64,000 nucleotides of DNA from the NCBI GenBank assembly GCA_963971425.1, contig OZ020514.1:12901218-12965217 (forward strand), in the 5' to 3' direction. How positions within the stretch are numbered: the stretch's first letter is position 1; each line of letters opens with the position of its first letter. Source of the stretch: Bryoerythrophyllum caledonicum. Its lineage: Eukaryota; Streptophyta; Bryopsida; Pottiales; Pottiaceae. The position numbers and the translations under genes are program-made. Of the stretch, positions 34,284-44,526 are shown piece by piece. The notes under the pieces were generated by a model. It did not search any database. It was not told the DNA's origin and saw only the letters and a program-made list of their open reading frames with translations.

Positions 34284-34900
34284 CATAATATCGTCTATGT
34301 TTCTTGATTCATGTCATTCAATGCAATTGAACGGAGTTCCTGCAATTATGAATTCAAGGTGTTTCCTTTGTCTATTTGGTTTTACCATTTCTCGTGAACT
34401 TGAAAGGTGTGAGTAGCAGCGAGCCTTTTCACAGTGTATCGCAAGATCTTTAGTCTCCCTCGAAGGGCACCTTGGCACTAAGGTCCCTAATTTCTCCTTC
34501 CAAGTTTTATGTTTTCCACTCCCATTTTGAATGATACAAGAGCTTCCTTCAAATTCAAATCCATTTTGACTTGTAATTATTCTAGTCTAGCCTGATTGTT
34601 TGGATAGAATCATTCATCCACTCTCATCTACATTCATTTACATTCATTCATCTTGCAAAACCATCCATATGTAGTCACCAAAGTTTCGCAAAAAAATAAT
34701 GTATATGTCAAAAAAACTTTCCATTATTCCAATTAAAAACATTATTTTCTACACGGCCATAGGTTTATCAATCACTTTCAAAAATACATATTTACAAAAT
34801 TACGTGGTAATAGGCACCTGAACTAATGATTCCTCACAACTCACTGCTCACGGCTCACTGCTCACTGCTCACTGCTCACTGCTCACATTCTAGCATTCCT
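34284..34900. repeat. Element A right end
   Basis: 3' flank with one degenerate A-type palindrome (GGCACCTTGGCACTAAGG, near 34468). Subterminal-type motifs ACACGGCCATAGG (34751-34763) and ACGTGGTAATAGG (near 34802) follow, then a heptamer run of GCTCACTGCTCACTGCTCAC type at about 34843-34888. The run matches the ends of B and C in kind and orientation. The matching left end and the target duplication are not visible in the window. Confidence 0.6.
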
Positions 34901-35043
34901 ACTTCAAACCCAAGCCCACGGTTAAAGCTATTGCGAAGAATGTCCACAAAGAGAGAGTTGGCGGAAGTGCCCTTAAAAGACTCATTTTTTATTTTTGTGG
35001 AAAGATTAGAGTTCTTTGCAATGGCATGATAACTTTTACATAC

Positions 35044-35760
35044 TTATCCTATCACATATTGTTTGTCTAACTTGAGGATGAAAGGTCTAAGACCTTTGAG
35101 GAGGCCTATGCCATCAACCTCGGATTTGAGAAGATCCAATTTAAATGCACCCGCCCAAACCCCCTTCTTCTCGGCATTTTTCACACTCATGCAAAGGATG
35201 GAAATAGGGTCAATAATCTCATTACCTACTTCGATTTCCATAAATTTTAGCCTATCAATCACCAAGGCTTTGATATCATTATTCATGAGGATAAGATTGC
35301 CTACCTCAAAGTGGATGGACACGTGAAAATCAAGGTCAAGTCCGGTAGTTTCACTTACCGGGATGTCGAACGGTATGTGGATTATGTTGTAGTGTTGCCA
35401 AACCGCCTCCTTCCTTGCGCAAGGGTAGAGGGTTTGAAGAATTCGTGGGAATGATGAAGTTGCTAGGGTGATTTCTTTGGCCTCTATTTCTTTGACTCCT
35501 CTTGTTATAATGTCGGGTATAGACTCATCATTGATTAGTGGCTCAAGTCCCACCTTGGCCATATCCTCCATTACTTGATATCTCAACCAAAATTTGAAGG
35601 TGGGGACATCGGGTTCGAGAGTGAGCACCATACCTTCTTCATTGGAGCTCTTCTTTTTTTTTGCTGGAGGGGGATATTCTATCCTGGCTCGTTGTGGAGG
35701 CAATGCTTGGGTGTCTCTTAAGTTTTTCACCGGATGCTTCAATCTCCATGTCGTCTCCAT
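35044..35760 (-). CDS. Hypothetical protein, 238 residues
   Basis: Uninterrupted reading frame with a plausible ATG and ordinary amino-acid composition. It begins METTWRLKHPVKNL and has a basic PPPAKKKKSS stretch near residue 30. It then contains mixed alpha/beta-like sequence (TFKFWLRYQVMEDMAKVGLEPL, NIIHIPFDIPVSETTG, LDLDFHVSIHFEVGN). I do not recognise a family. No membrane segment or signal peptide is evident. It lies just outside the right end of element A. It could be a host gene, a terminal exon, or part of a capsid-like repeat protein of an unknown element. Confidence 0.4.
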   Translation of the reverse strand: METTWRLKHPVKNLRDTQALPPQRARIEYPPPAKKKKSSNEEGMVLTLEPDVPTFKFWLRYQVMEDMAKVGLEPLINDESIPDIITRGVKEIEAKEITLATSSFPRILQTLYPCARKEAVWQHYNIIHIPFDIPVSETTGLDLDFHVSIHFEVGNLILMNNDIKALVIDRLKFMEIEVGNEIIDPISILCMSVKNAEKKGVWAGAFKLDLLKSEVDGIGLLKGLRPFILKLDKQYVIG

Positions 35761-36039
35761 ACATAAGAATGCGTACGCTGCCCCACTGGTCCATATCTAC
35801 ACCGTGCTCATATACTTTTTTAGTCGAGTTTTATATTTAAAACTATATTTTTTGTATTTTGATTTTAGTTTTAGTTTGGAGCGTTGGATTTTATAATCAC
35901 TAGTGAGTTTAGATACAATTTTTGTTGTTTTTAACAATTGTAGGTAACATATATGCAAAATACAAGTAGTGAGGGTAGGGTGACTTACCTGGCTTGCCTG
36001 GTCAGTGCGGTAGGGAGTTGTCACAGGTTGTGGGAGGGT

Positions 36040-36880
36040 CGTTTTTTGGGGTATGGAGGTCGTTAATGGGGTAGGGAGGTCACTAATGGAGAATGGAGGG
36101 TCGTTGTTGGAGGTAAGGAGGTCGTAAGTTGGGTTTTGAGGGTCGCAGCTAAGGTTGGGGGGGTCGCAGTTTGAATAAGAGAGGTTGCTATAAGAAGGGC
36201 GTTGTGTCGTTGGAACATGGGAGAAACTAGAGTGGGAGATCAGACTTAGAGAGTGGGGGCGAAGGAGTTGAGAAGGGCAGGGAGGACAAGAGGGGCTGCG
36301 AGGGAGATAGAACTGGGGAGGACGATCAAGGGGGGTGTGAGGTTTGAGAGGGGGTGGGGTTCAGGTGGGGGAGGGAGATCGGGTGAGGGAGTGGGGCGGA
36401 GAGGGCGAGGGAGGCTGAAGCTATTTTTGGGGAGGAGAAGCAAGGAGGGAGGCAGGGAGTGAGTACAGACGGGGTGGTGGTCGCGAAGGGGAGAGAGGGG
36501 GACTGAGTTTTTGTTTGAGGAGGGGCGGGGAGGGAGAGTGCGGTGTTGTATTCGGGGAGTGGAAGGAGGGCAGGCGGGGAGGGGGAGTGTGTAGTGGTGT
36601 ATTCGGGGAGGAGAAGGAGGGCAAGTGGGGAGGGAGAGTGAAGAGGGTTGTGTCCGGGGAGGGGAGGGAGGTGGGCTGGGGTCGTAGAGGGAGAGTGCAT
36701 GGATAAAGATGAAGGTGGGAGGGGGGAGGGATTTGAGAGAGGGGTGGGAGACTAGTCAGGAAAGGGGAGGGCGCAGGGAAGAAGAAGAAGGTGGTGAAGG
36801 AGGGTAAGGTTGGGAGGGGGATTTGAGAAGAGGTGAGAATTAGGGAGGGACGGGGGGATGTGTGAGAGATGATAGAGAGA
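36040..36880. repeat. Long polypurine (G/A-rich) tract
   Basis: Over about 800 bp the plus strand is nearly all G and A, with words such as GGGAGGG, GGGGAGGAG and GTGGGGAGGG. The start (36.04-36.2 kb) is a looser repeat of GGGTAGGGAGGTCG type. The reverse strand gives spurious Pro/Ser-rich frames. The TCTCCCTA-rich stretch at 36.9-37.0 kb flanks it. No gene is supported. Confidence 0.7.
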
Positions 36881-38220
36881 GAAGAGGTGAAAGTTGAGTT
36901 TCTCCCTATGGTGGTGTGGGTTGCTCCTTGTTGCTGCGTTGATGTGCGTTTCTCCCTAGTGTAGTGTTGTTGTGGTCGACGGATCTCCTCGATCTTCTTT
37001 AGCCTGTAAGTGCTTCCCTCTTTTTATTGCTCACTTTTGTTGTCACCTTGCGTTGTTGTGTCCTTGCTGTGAGGTCTTGCTAAAATCTTGATGTGGATAG
37101 AATCGTTGCGGATTTGTTGGCTGATACGTTGTACTCTTATGCACTCTTGGTCTGGTGTTGTTTGCTTCGATGCTGATGATGTGTTTTCTTGTTGATTCTG
37201 CGTAGGTAGCTCCAGATCTGAAAAAATTTGCAAGCACTTTTGCTTGTGATCTAGAACCACAAGTTTAATGTAGTTTTCTATTAGGGTTTTAGTGTAGATC
37301 TATATGTGTGTAGTGTGATGGTGAGTTTTTGGTGTACTACAACTAGTGTGTGTGGATGTGGTGAGGTGTAAGGTGTTACTAGAGATTAAAGTGTCTACTG
37401 CAGAAAAGAAATGGCGATGGCTAGAAATGGCATGATTTGATGTGTTGTTGCTGCCTTGGAGCAGATCTATGAATTGTGTTGTGTCGATCTTCACTCTAGA
37501 GCTTGTTCTGCGATGTTGTCCTCCAGATCTAGTGCGCAAATTTCTTGAGCAAATGATGTTAGCTTTATTGCATAAAATGTGTAAGTTTCTATGAGAGCAT
37601 GGTGGTAATGTGAAAATGACGATAATGAAGTAAAGAAAAAGAAAAATGTGTGGGAAGGGTAAGAGGTAGCCTATAAGTGGTGAAGGGCATTGATGTGATG
37701 GCAGCAGTGTTGTTGTCTTGGCTTCGTGTCGCTCTCAATGGTGGTGTTGAAGTTTGGGTTGGAGAGGGGCGGTGGAACTCACGGTAGAGGCATTCAGATT
37801 CGGTATCCCCTCATTAGATCTACCTCATATCTGCCGTGGAAGTGTGTAAAGAGTGCAGATCTGCGTGCCAACACATGTGTTCCTTTGCTCTAGATTAAAC
37901 ACCCCACAGAAATGGCTTCAACAACTCTCACACGGTTCACCTTTTGCAGATCTAGTGTTTCTAACGTCCCTTTTCAACACATACAACTAAACAGCCTCCC
38001 CTACCCCTCAAATCTGAAGCACACTTCGGACGTGCAACAGGGCCAACAACCTCATGTTGTCAATGCCTTCACTCACTAAGACTAAGTCCCTTACCCCCTC
38101 CTCACTAGAAATTACGAAGCTCTATTCAACCATCTTCAGCCGTATGAAATACCCATTGTTTCTCAGTGTAAATCAACTCCATTCCTGCATCCGAGGGAGC
38201 CCGTCTTAATCCTCAACCCT
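36880..38220. other. Unassigned intergenic region
   Basis: Mixed-composition DNA with only short frames. The stretch around 36.96-37.02 kb (CTCGATCTTCTTTAGCCTGTAAG) resembles a 5' leader with a donor site, but no downstream coding exon can be supported. Confidence 0.35.
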
Positions 38221-38224
38221 TTAC

Positions 38225-38800
38225 CGCCCAGCTATGTTTCTGGAAAAACCAAGATTTCTCCTTATTTTTTTCCTTAAACTAGATTTGATGGAAATAAAAT
38301 GTCTTATTTTAGTATCTAACCTTACATAATTGAACTCAAACCATGACCTGAACTTTGGAAAGAATTTGCACAACATCCAACAGTTGATGGGATAGATTAT
38401 AGTGTTTAAAGCTATCGTATTTTGGTAGTAAAAATTGTGGATTTTGGAGGGTGAACTACTTCATCCATCAATAAATTCTTGCAAGAACTTTTGTAATTTG
38501 AATAAAATTAGTTCCCATCTGCACTAGGTTGATAGCTTTGCATTGACATATATTATGTGAAGAAAATATTTATAAATGATTATTAATGATTTTTTTGCTT
38601 TTGTCCACTCAATTGTATACCAAAAAAATTCAAACTTATATGGATCAATATGGAAGTTTTGTATGTGAGGAAAGGGATGGACAATCACAAAACAATGAAG
38701 AATGTCTTAAAGACAAAGTTCAATCAACATTTAAGACCAAAATCAATGTATGTGTGTGTGAAATACAACATAGCATGTGGCATGGTATTTACTATATTCA
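38225..38800. repeat. Dispersed repeat, copy 1 (partner at 54.66-55.25 kb)
   Basis: AT-rich sequence whose landmarks recur diverged but in the same order at 54.66-55.25 kb: CTTTGCATTGACATAT, GTGAAGAAAA, GATTATTAATGATTTTTT, and ACAATCACAAAACAATGAAG. Family unknown; non-coding. Confidence 0.65.
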
Positions 38801-38811
38801 TTGTAGTTTAG

Positions 38812-39637
38812 TGTGTCGTCCACAACCGCATCGTGCCAAGATAACATCGTGCTAATCAGGTGAGAGCGCACAGTCAGAGACAACTTGAGAGTAACGGTGG
38901 CATAACCACCACTATTACCTCTATTAAACAATACAACAATACACACTTACACATCATCAACAATCGAGACTTAGGAAAAATAAATAAATGACTCATAACC
39001 TCGTACACCAATAAGTAGTAAGCGGTCTACAAGAACCCCTTTACTAATAAACAAGTAAAACATACTTATAAACTACACATAGTCAAGTCAATGCCATTCT
39101 TAAAGAATGATCGCATAATAACAATGAAGCTAAAGAAGTGCACGCACGCACGCACTCTCTCACTCCATCACGTGGGAGACTCAACTTGAGAAAGATGAGT
39201 CTCCATCAACTACACGTGGAGGTCATTTGGACTCCAAGTCCCAAATGAGGTGTCAAAAGACACCACCAATGCCCTAAAAGTCAAAAGACTCTAATACTAA
39301 CTTTGATTAATAAGTAGAGCTAGAACCTAGGTCTTCCTTGGCCCGTTTAATCTCCTAGTTGGTTTATATCGCATAAACCAACCTCCACAAATCCTCCGAC
39401 GCGCCGAATTTGATAGCTGTCGTGCACAACCGCATCGTGCCAAGATAATATCATGCTAACCAAGTGAGAGCGCACAGTGAGAGACAACTCAAGAGTAACG
39501 GTGACATAACCACCACCGTTACCTCTATCAAACAATACAACAATACACACTTAAACACTATCATCAATCCAGACTTAGGGAAAAGAAATAAATGGCTCAT
39601 TACCTCGTACACCAAGAAGTAGTTAGCGGTCTACCAC
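38812..39637. repeat. Direct-repeat-flanked unit (possible TRIM-like element)
   Basis: Two direct repeats of about 220 bp, 38812-39033 and 39416-39637, begin TGTCGTCCACAACCGC / TGTCGTGCACAACCGC and end AGCGGTCTACA / AGCGGTCTACC. They differ at scattered positions. The 380-bp middle part is found again, nearly unchanged, at about 54080-54440. Terminal direct repeats around a short non-coding middle suggest a miniature retrotransposon, but no primer-binding site or duplication was found, so tandem duplication is an alternative. Confidence 0.5.
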
Positions 39638-39719
39638 TTGTACCCGGCCTACCACTTGCACCCGGCCTACCACACAGTTTATACATAAACTGAATGATAA
39701 CCGTGAACAGGGATACCAA

Positions 39720-40170
39720 TCCGACGTCCTTGGCGGTCAGAGAGCGTCCTAGGACGTCCCAGGACGAGGACGTCCTGACGTCACGTCGGACGCAGCGTCC
39801 GGGGGGGGGTAAAATGCATTTATGGAAGGCCCCGGTAAGTTTTCTGGACCGTCAGATTCGACGAAGTGCCACGCGGCGAGATCTCAACCGTCGAAATGCG
39901 ACAGGTCGTCCAATCGGTCCCTGCCAACGGAGAGATCGGACGGCACCTCGGCCGTCCGCCTGATTGGACGGCCGAAGGACCGATCGTACGGCTCCAATTT
40001 GATCGCGGGGGCGCACGACGGCCGTCCGATTAGGCCGACGGCTCTAGGGCCGTCCGATCGGGCGGCCGACCGAACGGGCGGACGGCCGTCCGATCCGCGG
40101 ACGGCCGTGGTGGCAGTCGGCCTCATGGCCGTCCGCCACCCTATAAAAGGCGGTCCGCCAACCAAAGCCT
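39720..40170 (+). promoter_or_regulatory. GC-rich promoter with ACGGCCGT palindromes and TATA box
   Basis: A block of AGGACGTCC palindromes (39.74-39.80 kb) is followed by many copies of GGACGGCCGTCCGAT-type palindromes (39.93-40.13 kb). A strong TATA box CCTATAAAAGG comes at about 40140-40150. A leader rich in T runs and then the ATG at 40539 follow. The order fits an RNA polymerase II promoter facing the partial gene that runs into the gap. Confidence 0.55.
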
Positions 40171-40299
40171 CTCACTTTTTCCTTCCCCTCTCGAAATATA
40201 TTTTCGAGTGGATGCGGAGTGGCTTTGGCTGGCATTTTTCCATCCATTGGCTCCTCATCTTTGGGAGGGAAAAAAATATTCACATTGGGGGGGAGTTTT

Positions 40300-40520
40300 T
40301 GTGGTTTTTTTTAAGTTTTTTTAAAAACTTCTTCGAAACATAATTTTTCTCGTAGTTTTTTTTAAAAACTTGTTCCAAACTAGTTTTTTCTTCAAGTTTT
40401 TTTTAAAACTTGTTCTAAGAAGTTTTTTCTCATAGTTTTTTAGAACTTGTTCCAAACTAGTTTTTTACGTTAAGTTTTTTTTAAAACTTGTTCCAAAAAG
40501 TTTTTTTTAAAACTTCGAAC
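40300..40520. repeat. Tandem AT-rich palindromes in leader
   Basis: Five or so copies of AAGTTTTTTTTAAAACTT-like inverted repeats, joined by CTTGTTCCAAACTAGTTTTTT. Each could form a hairpin in the transcript upstream of the ATG at 40539. Confidence 0.65.
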
Positions 40521-40538
40521 AGCGGCGGGTTTAAGAAG

Positions 40539-40714
40539 ATGCCGAAGGACAAGAAGAAGCAGAAGGTTGCGGACTTCGGAGTGAAGCTTCATCCAATCCA
40601 CGACGTTCCATCTGAGGCTTGCAAGAATTTCCTCATAGAACTGACCGTCAGATTCTATGAGGAAAATTCTATTCGATCATTGGAGAGCAAGTACGTCAGA
40701 TATAGAGATGAAGG
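40539..40714 (+). CDS. Partial unknown gene running into assembly gap
   Basis: A frame starting MPKDKKKQKVADFG and continuing for 58 codons to the start of the Ns. A lysine-rich start is followed by HPIHDVPSEACKNFLIEL. The promoter-like region with a TATA box upstream supports it. I do not recognise the family. The 3' part is lost in the gap. Confidence 0.45.
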
Positions 40715-40914
40715 NNNNNNNNNNNNNNNNNNNNNNNNNNNNNNNNNNNNNNNNNNNNNNNNNNNNNNNNNNNNNNNNNNNNNNNNNNNNNNNNNNNNNN
40801 NNNNNNNNNNNNNNNNNNNNNNNNNNNNNNNNNNNNNNNNNNNNNNNNNNNNNNNNNNNNNNNNNNNNNNNNNNNNNNNNNNNNNNNNNNNNNNNNNNNN
40901 NNNNNNNNNNNNNN
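40715..40914. other. Assembly gap (200 N)
   Basis: Exactly 200 undetermined bases, likely a fixed-size placeholder. The true distance and content between the partial gene and the gypsy element end are unknown. The missing 3' LTR of the gypsy element may lie here. Confidence 0.95.
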
Positions 40915-41125
40915 CGTCCTGACAACCCTGACCGTGAATGAAAACCTCTCAAACCATAGAATCAATGTGGTCCACATGAAAGGACACTAAACGACTCAAC
41001 AAACAAAGGGTAGGTTGGGTGCAAGTGGAGCCCCATCATTAATCGCCTCTAACACATTTTTAATGCTAGACTTTGTCTATCAGATCCTCAACATGCTAAA
41101 CACTCAGGACAAGACCATTGACCCA

Positions 41126-41439
41126 CTAGTACCTCCAAAAGTAGTGAGTTAAGCATTCTAAATGCCACCCCATAGAACATAAGTCACAAATAACCATTGT
41201 GGCTGCCCGTTTGGCACTACCGCACAACCGACAACGTAATCCAGCAGAGATGTGAGAGACCAGAGTGTATTGTTCCATCAATGTGTGGCAAGTGGCAAGG
41301 GGCACAATTACGTGTGTGATCCTTCCACATCTTGCCATCACGACCCTCCAGCACTAACACCCCTGAGTCCATCTCACGAACTATCAAAATTACCCTTCCG
41401 GCTGTCACATCTAAGGTGGTAGGCGCTTTTTGCTTCAAG
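41126..41439 (-). pseudogene. Gypsy integrase C-terminal region and PHD-like tail
   Basis: Follows directly on the integrase part at 43.82 kb once the CACTA element is removed (TAC duplication at 41440-41442 and 43820-43822). The first part has GVLVLEGRDG and NCAPCHLP, usual near the end of this type of pol polyprotein. The second has CRLCGS then CDLCSMGWHLECL, a PHD/zinc-finger-like tail. A frame change separates them near 41.3 kb. Confidence 0.7.
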
Positions 41440-41442
41440 TAC

Positions 41443-43819
41443 CACTATAAGAAACCCGTGTTTTTTGTTATGTCCTTAATCATGTCAGCGTGTTTTTTTG
41501 ATGTCTCGGAGCTAGCCAGTAATGTCCCCGTGAACGTCAGGATGTCCACGCATCAATAATGAACAGTGGAGGTGGGAGGGTCCCGAAACGCGCGTGCGAA
41601 ATAGGAGACGCGACGATGCCTCCAACAACGCGCCCGTCTCCGAGGACGTCATCGAGGACATCTTGGGTGACCCAAAACTGCCACACTGGCAGCGGACAAG
41701 CGTTTCACCTGGGGTAAGAATGTCGAAGTTATTGCTGTGCAAGGTAGAAAGCAGCCCAACGTTAAAAAAAACAACGAAACGAGCAGTGGTCTGCAAGAGG
41801 AGAAAAAAAAGGGCACGAGCCTTTTAAAACAAGATTGTTTTTTTTTTAAATAAAAAAAATAAAGTATATAAAATTGAAGAATATTCTGATTATATTTATT
41901 AACTTTGATCCTCTGAAATTTTTGATTTGTCCACTTCATATCAAAATGGTTTCCAAAATAAAATTTAATTTTAAATATTAAAAATACAAAATATTAATTA
42001 ATATTATAATAATATTTTATAAAAATTGATTATTGTGTAATTAAAGCGGACATATTAAATTCAGTACTGTATATTTAAATATTAAATAATATTTATGAAT
42101 TAATATAATATTAAAATACCACTTTTCTACCAAAACCAAAATTATAAGGAATTTAGGGTGATTTTGTAAAGTCCTTGGTGGCTTACCCATGTGGACATAT
42201 TATATATTTTGTAGTTTACAGCACTTCATCTACATGGCAAACACAATTCCATGTCGGATAAGGTGACACGTCATTCTGTGTATAGGTCCACATCACTTGA
42301 GACATCCAATTGAAGATGTCTCGAGTAACGTCTACATATCTTTGAGGACATCCCATAGAGACGTCTCTGAAAACATCAGCAGTGTTTGGCAAAACATTGA
42401 CATGTCCTGGAAAACATCATCGTGTCTTGCAAAACATAACCATCAAGTAGGATGAATTTCGTCAAGTTCATTGGATGAATAGAGGCGGCGAGGGTTAGCT
42501 GCTCCAGCCATAGTTAGGTCATGAGGCGGCTAGGGTTAGCTGCTGCAGCCATAGTTAGGTCATGAGACCTTTAAGTAGAATTTGAGGTTGCACAAAGCTC
42601 ACTTTGGCCTTCATTTCTCCAAGTAGTTAGAGTTTAGAATGTAGAGGTTGGAGTTTTAGAGTGTAGACTGAGTTTACAAGTTAGAATGTTCGAGTGTAGA
42701 GGTTAGAGGTGTAGTGTTGGGTATGCAATGTGCTGTGAGCGACATATAGACATGACCATGTTGTAGAAGACGTATGCCGCAGCACTTAGGAAACGCAGGG
42801 ACGTCTTTTGAAACATCCCCGTGTCTATGGAGACATTCCTGGACATGTTCACAAACACGGCAATGTTTTAGGCTACGATGTTGTGACACTTTAGCGATGT
42901 TCAATTTTGAGTACAGTGTAGGCTGTATTCGCCTATGTAATGACTATAAAGTGGAAGGCATTCATATTTTAAATTGCGTGTATATCATATTACCACATTT
43001 GCAAGTAGGAAAGTAAGCATGAATTTGGATGAATGTACATGTTACATGTATGATGAGGTATTCATGTCTTGTACTCATGTCTTGTACAACATACTCATGT
43101 CTTGTACAACGTATTCATGTCTTGTACAACATCTCTCGATGTCCCCCAAAACACCATCACATACACAGTGTCAGCAATACCATGCATCAGGGGATGTCAC
43201 GTCAGACACGCATAAGTTCTTTGAGACGTCTACGATGACACCCTCATTGCCGACGACCATGGATCGGCAACGTATTGGAGGACGCGATCATGTCCATCTC
43301 CACGTCCTCTAGGGCATGGCGATGTTCAACGAAATCAGCATCAAAATCCAAGTAGCGTTGGCGTAGACGTCGAATAGGACATCTCCACGTCAACCCGGGA
43401 CGTCTTAAAAAACACAGCCATGTTACCAATGACGTCCCCGCAAACACGAATCTGAAAAAAAACCACGCAAATATCTGCTGACGTGGCCTGCCACGTCACT
43501 CTTTCTCGGGTCGAGGTCAGACGCCACGTTAGATTCCACGTCACCATTGGATCGGATGAAATTCCCGGCCATGTGGCACTGCCCGTATTCCTGCCGCTTA
43601 GGTGTCGTCTACGTGGCGCCTAGTTGGCACCATTTCCAGCCTCCCAAAATCTCCGAAAATCGTCCCTGTCGCAGGGATGTCCTCGCGTTTTTGGTGATGT
43701 CCCCACGCGTTATAGCGTGTTACACGCGTTGGTACGTCAGAGGGATGTAAATTTGGATGTCTACATGTCTCCTGGGACATGATTCAGGACGTGACAAAAA
43801 ACACGGGTTTCTTATAGTG
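41443..43819. mobile_element. Non-autonomous CACTA element 1
   Basis: Begins CACTATAAGAAACCCGTG and ends with the inverse, CACGGGTTTCTTATAGTG, flanked by a 3-bp duplication TAC (41440-41442, 43820-43822). CACTA-type ends and a 3-bp duplication define the superfamily. The interior contains many GACGT/ACATC-type words, a tandem CATGTCTTGTACAAC stretch (about 43065-43130) and a very AT-rich part (41.82-42.13 kb), but no transposase. It sits in the gypsy integrase region and is therefore younger. Confidence 0.88.
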
Positions 43820-43822
43820 TAC

Positions 43823-44511
43823 ACATAGTCTCCAGGTGTGAAACGCCGCACCTGCGATCGATAACCACCTCCCCGTATTATAGCATATCGCAACATATTC
43901 CAATGTTGAGCAATGGAGACGTTCTCTAATGCCATAGGCATCACCCTTTTGAACAAATCTGCACATTGCTCACACACTTGAGCCCACCTCTCTAGATTGT
44001 CCATGTTAGCCAACACGGTGTTAGCATCTGCTTGAATGGCCTTTGGTAAAATCGGGTGCCTTCCAAACAATAGATAGTAAGGTGAAAAAGACGCTAAGAA
44101 CGTTTGTTTGCTGAACCGATAGCCCATTGCTATCCATGGTAACTGCAAATCCCAATCCTAGTGATGTCCTCTCTTCAAGCTGTATTTCCAGAGCCCCCTC
44201 TTGATGGTTTGCACCATGCGCTCCGCCAATCCATCTGCTTAGGGGTGATCCCTCGAAGTAGTGCGATGATCAATCATCGCTTGCTCACACAACGTCTGAA
44301 ACTCACCCAAGAATTCTCTACCTTGGTCTGTAAGTACCTCTGCTGGAGCTCCAAAGCAACTCAGAACACAGCCAAGAAATGAATAAGCGGCCCTCTCACT
44401 AAATTTATCAAGCAATGCCACTAACTCTATCCATTTCGAGAAGTACTCGATGATTACCAACACATACTTGTTGTGTCGAGGTATCACTGGCAATGGACCT
44501 GCAAAATCCAA
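43823..44511 (-). pseudogene. Gypsy integrase core
   Basis: Catalytic core with LDFAGPLP, IIEYFSKWIELVAL, LTDQGREF and the DHRTTSRDHP block (44239-44511). Then, after stops, comes the PWIAMGYRFSKQ...PYYLLFGRHP block (43823-44148) leading to FTPGDYVY. The aspartates of the D-D-E triad are visible at FAGP/TDQG positions. The zinc-binding N-terminal part appears to be missing, since only about 16 bases separate this from the RNase H frame. Confidence 0.78.
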
Positions 44512-44526
44512 GCTCCATCTATATCC

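Noticed and set aside
36326-36700. Pro/Ser-rich 124-residue frame
   Set aside because: It is the complement of the polypurine tract; composition alone explains the open frame.
39822-40343. 173-residue frame across the GC-rich promoter region
   Set aside because: It spans the palindrome cluster, TATA box and leader and has no coding character.
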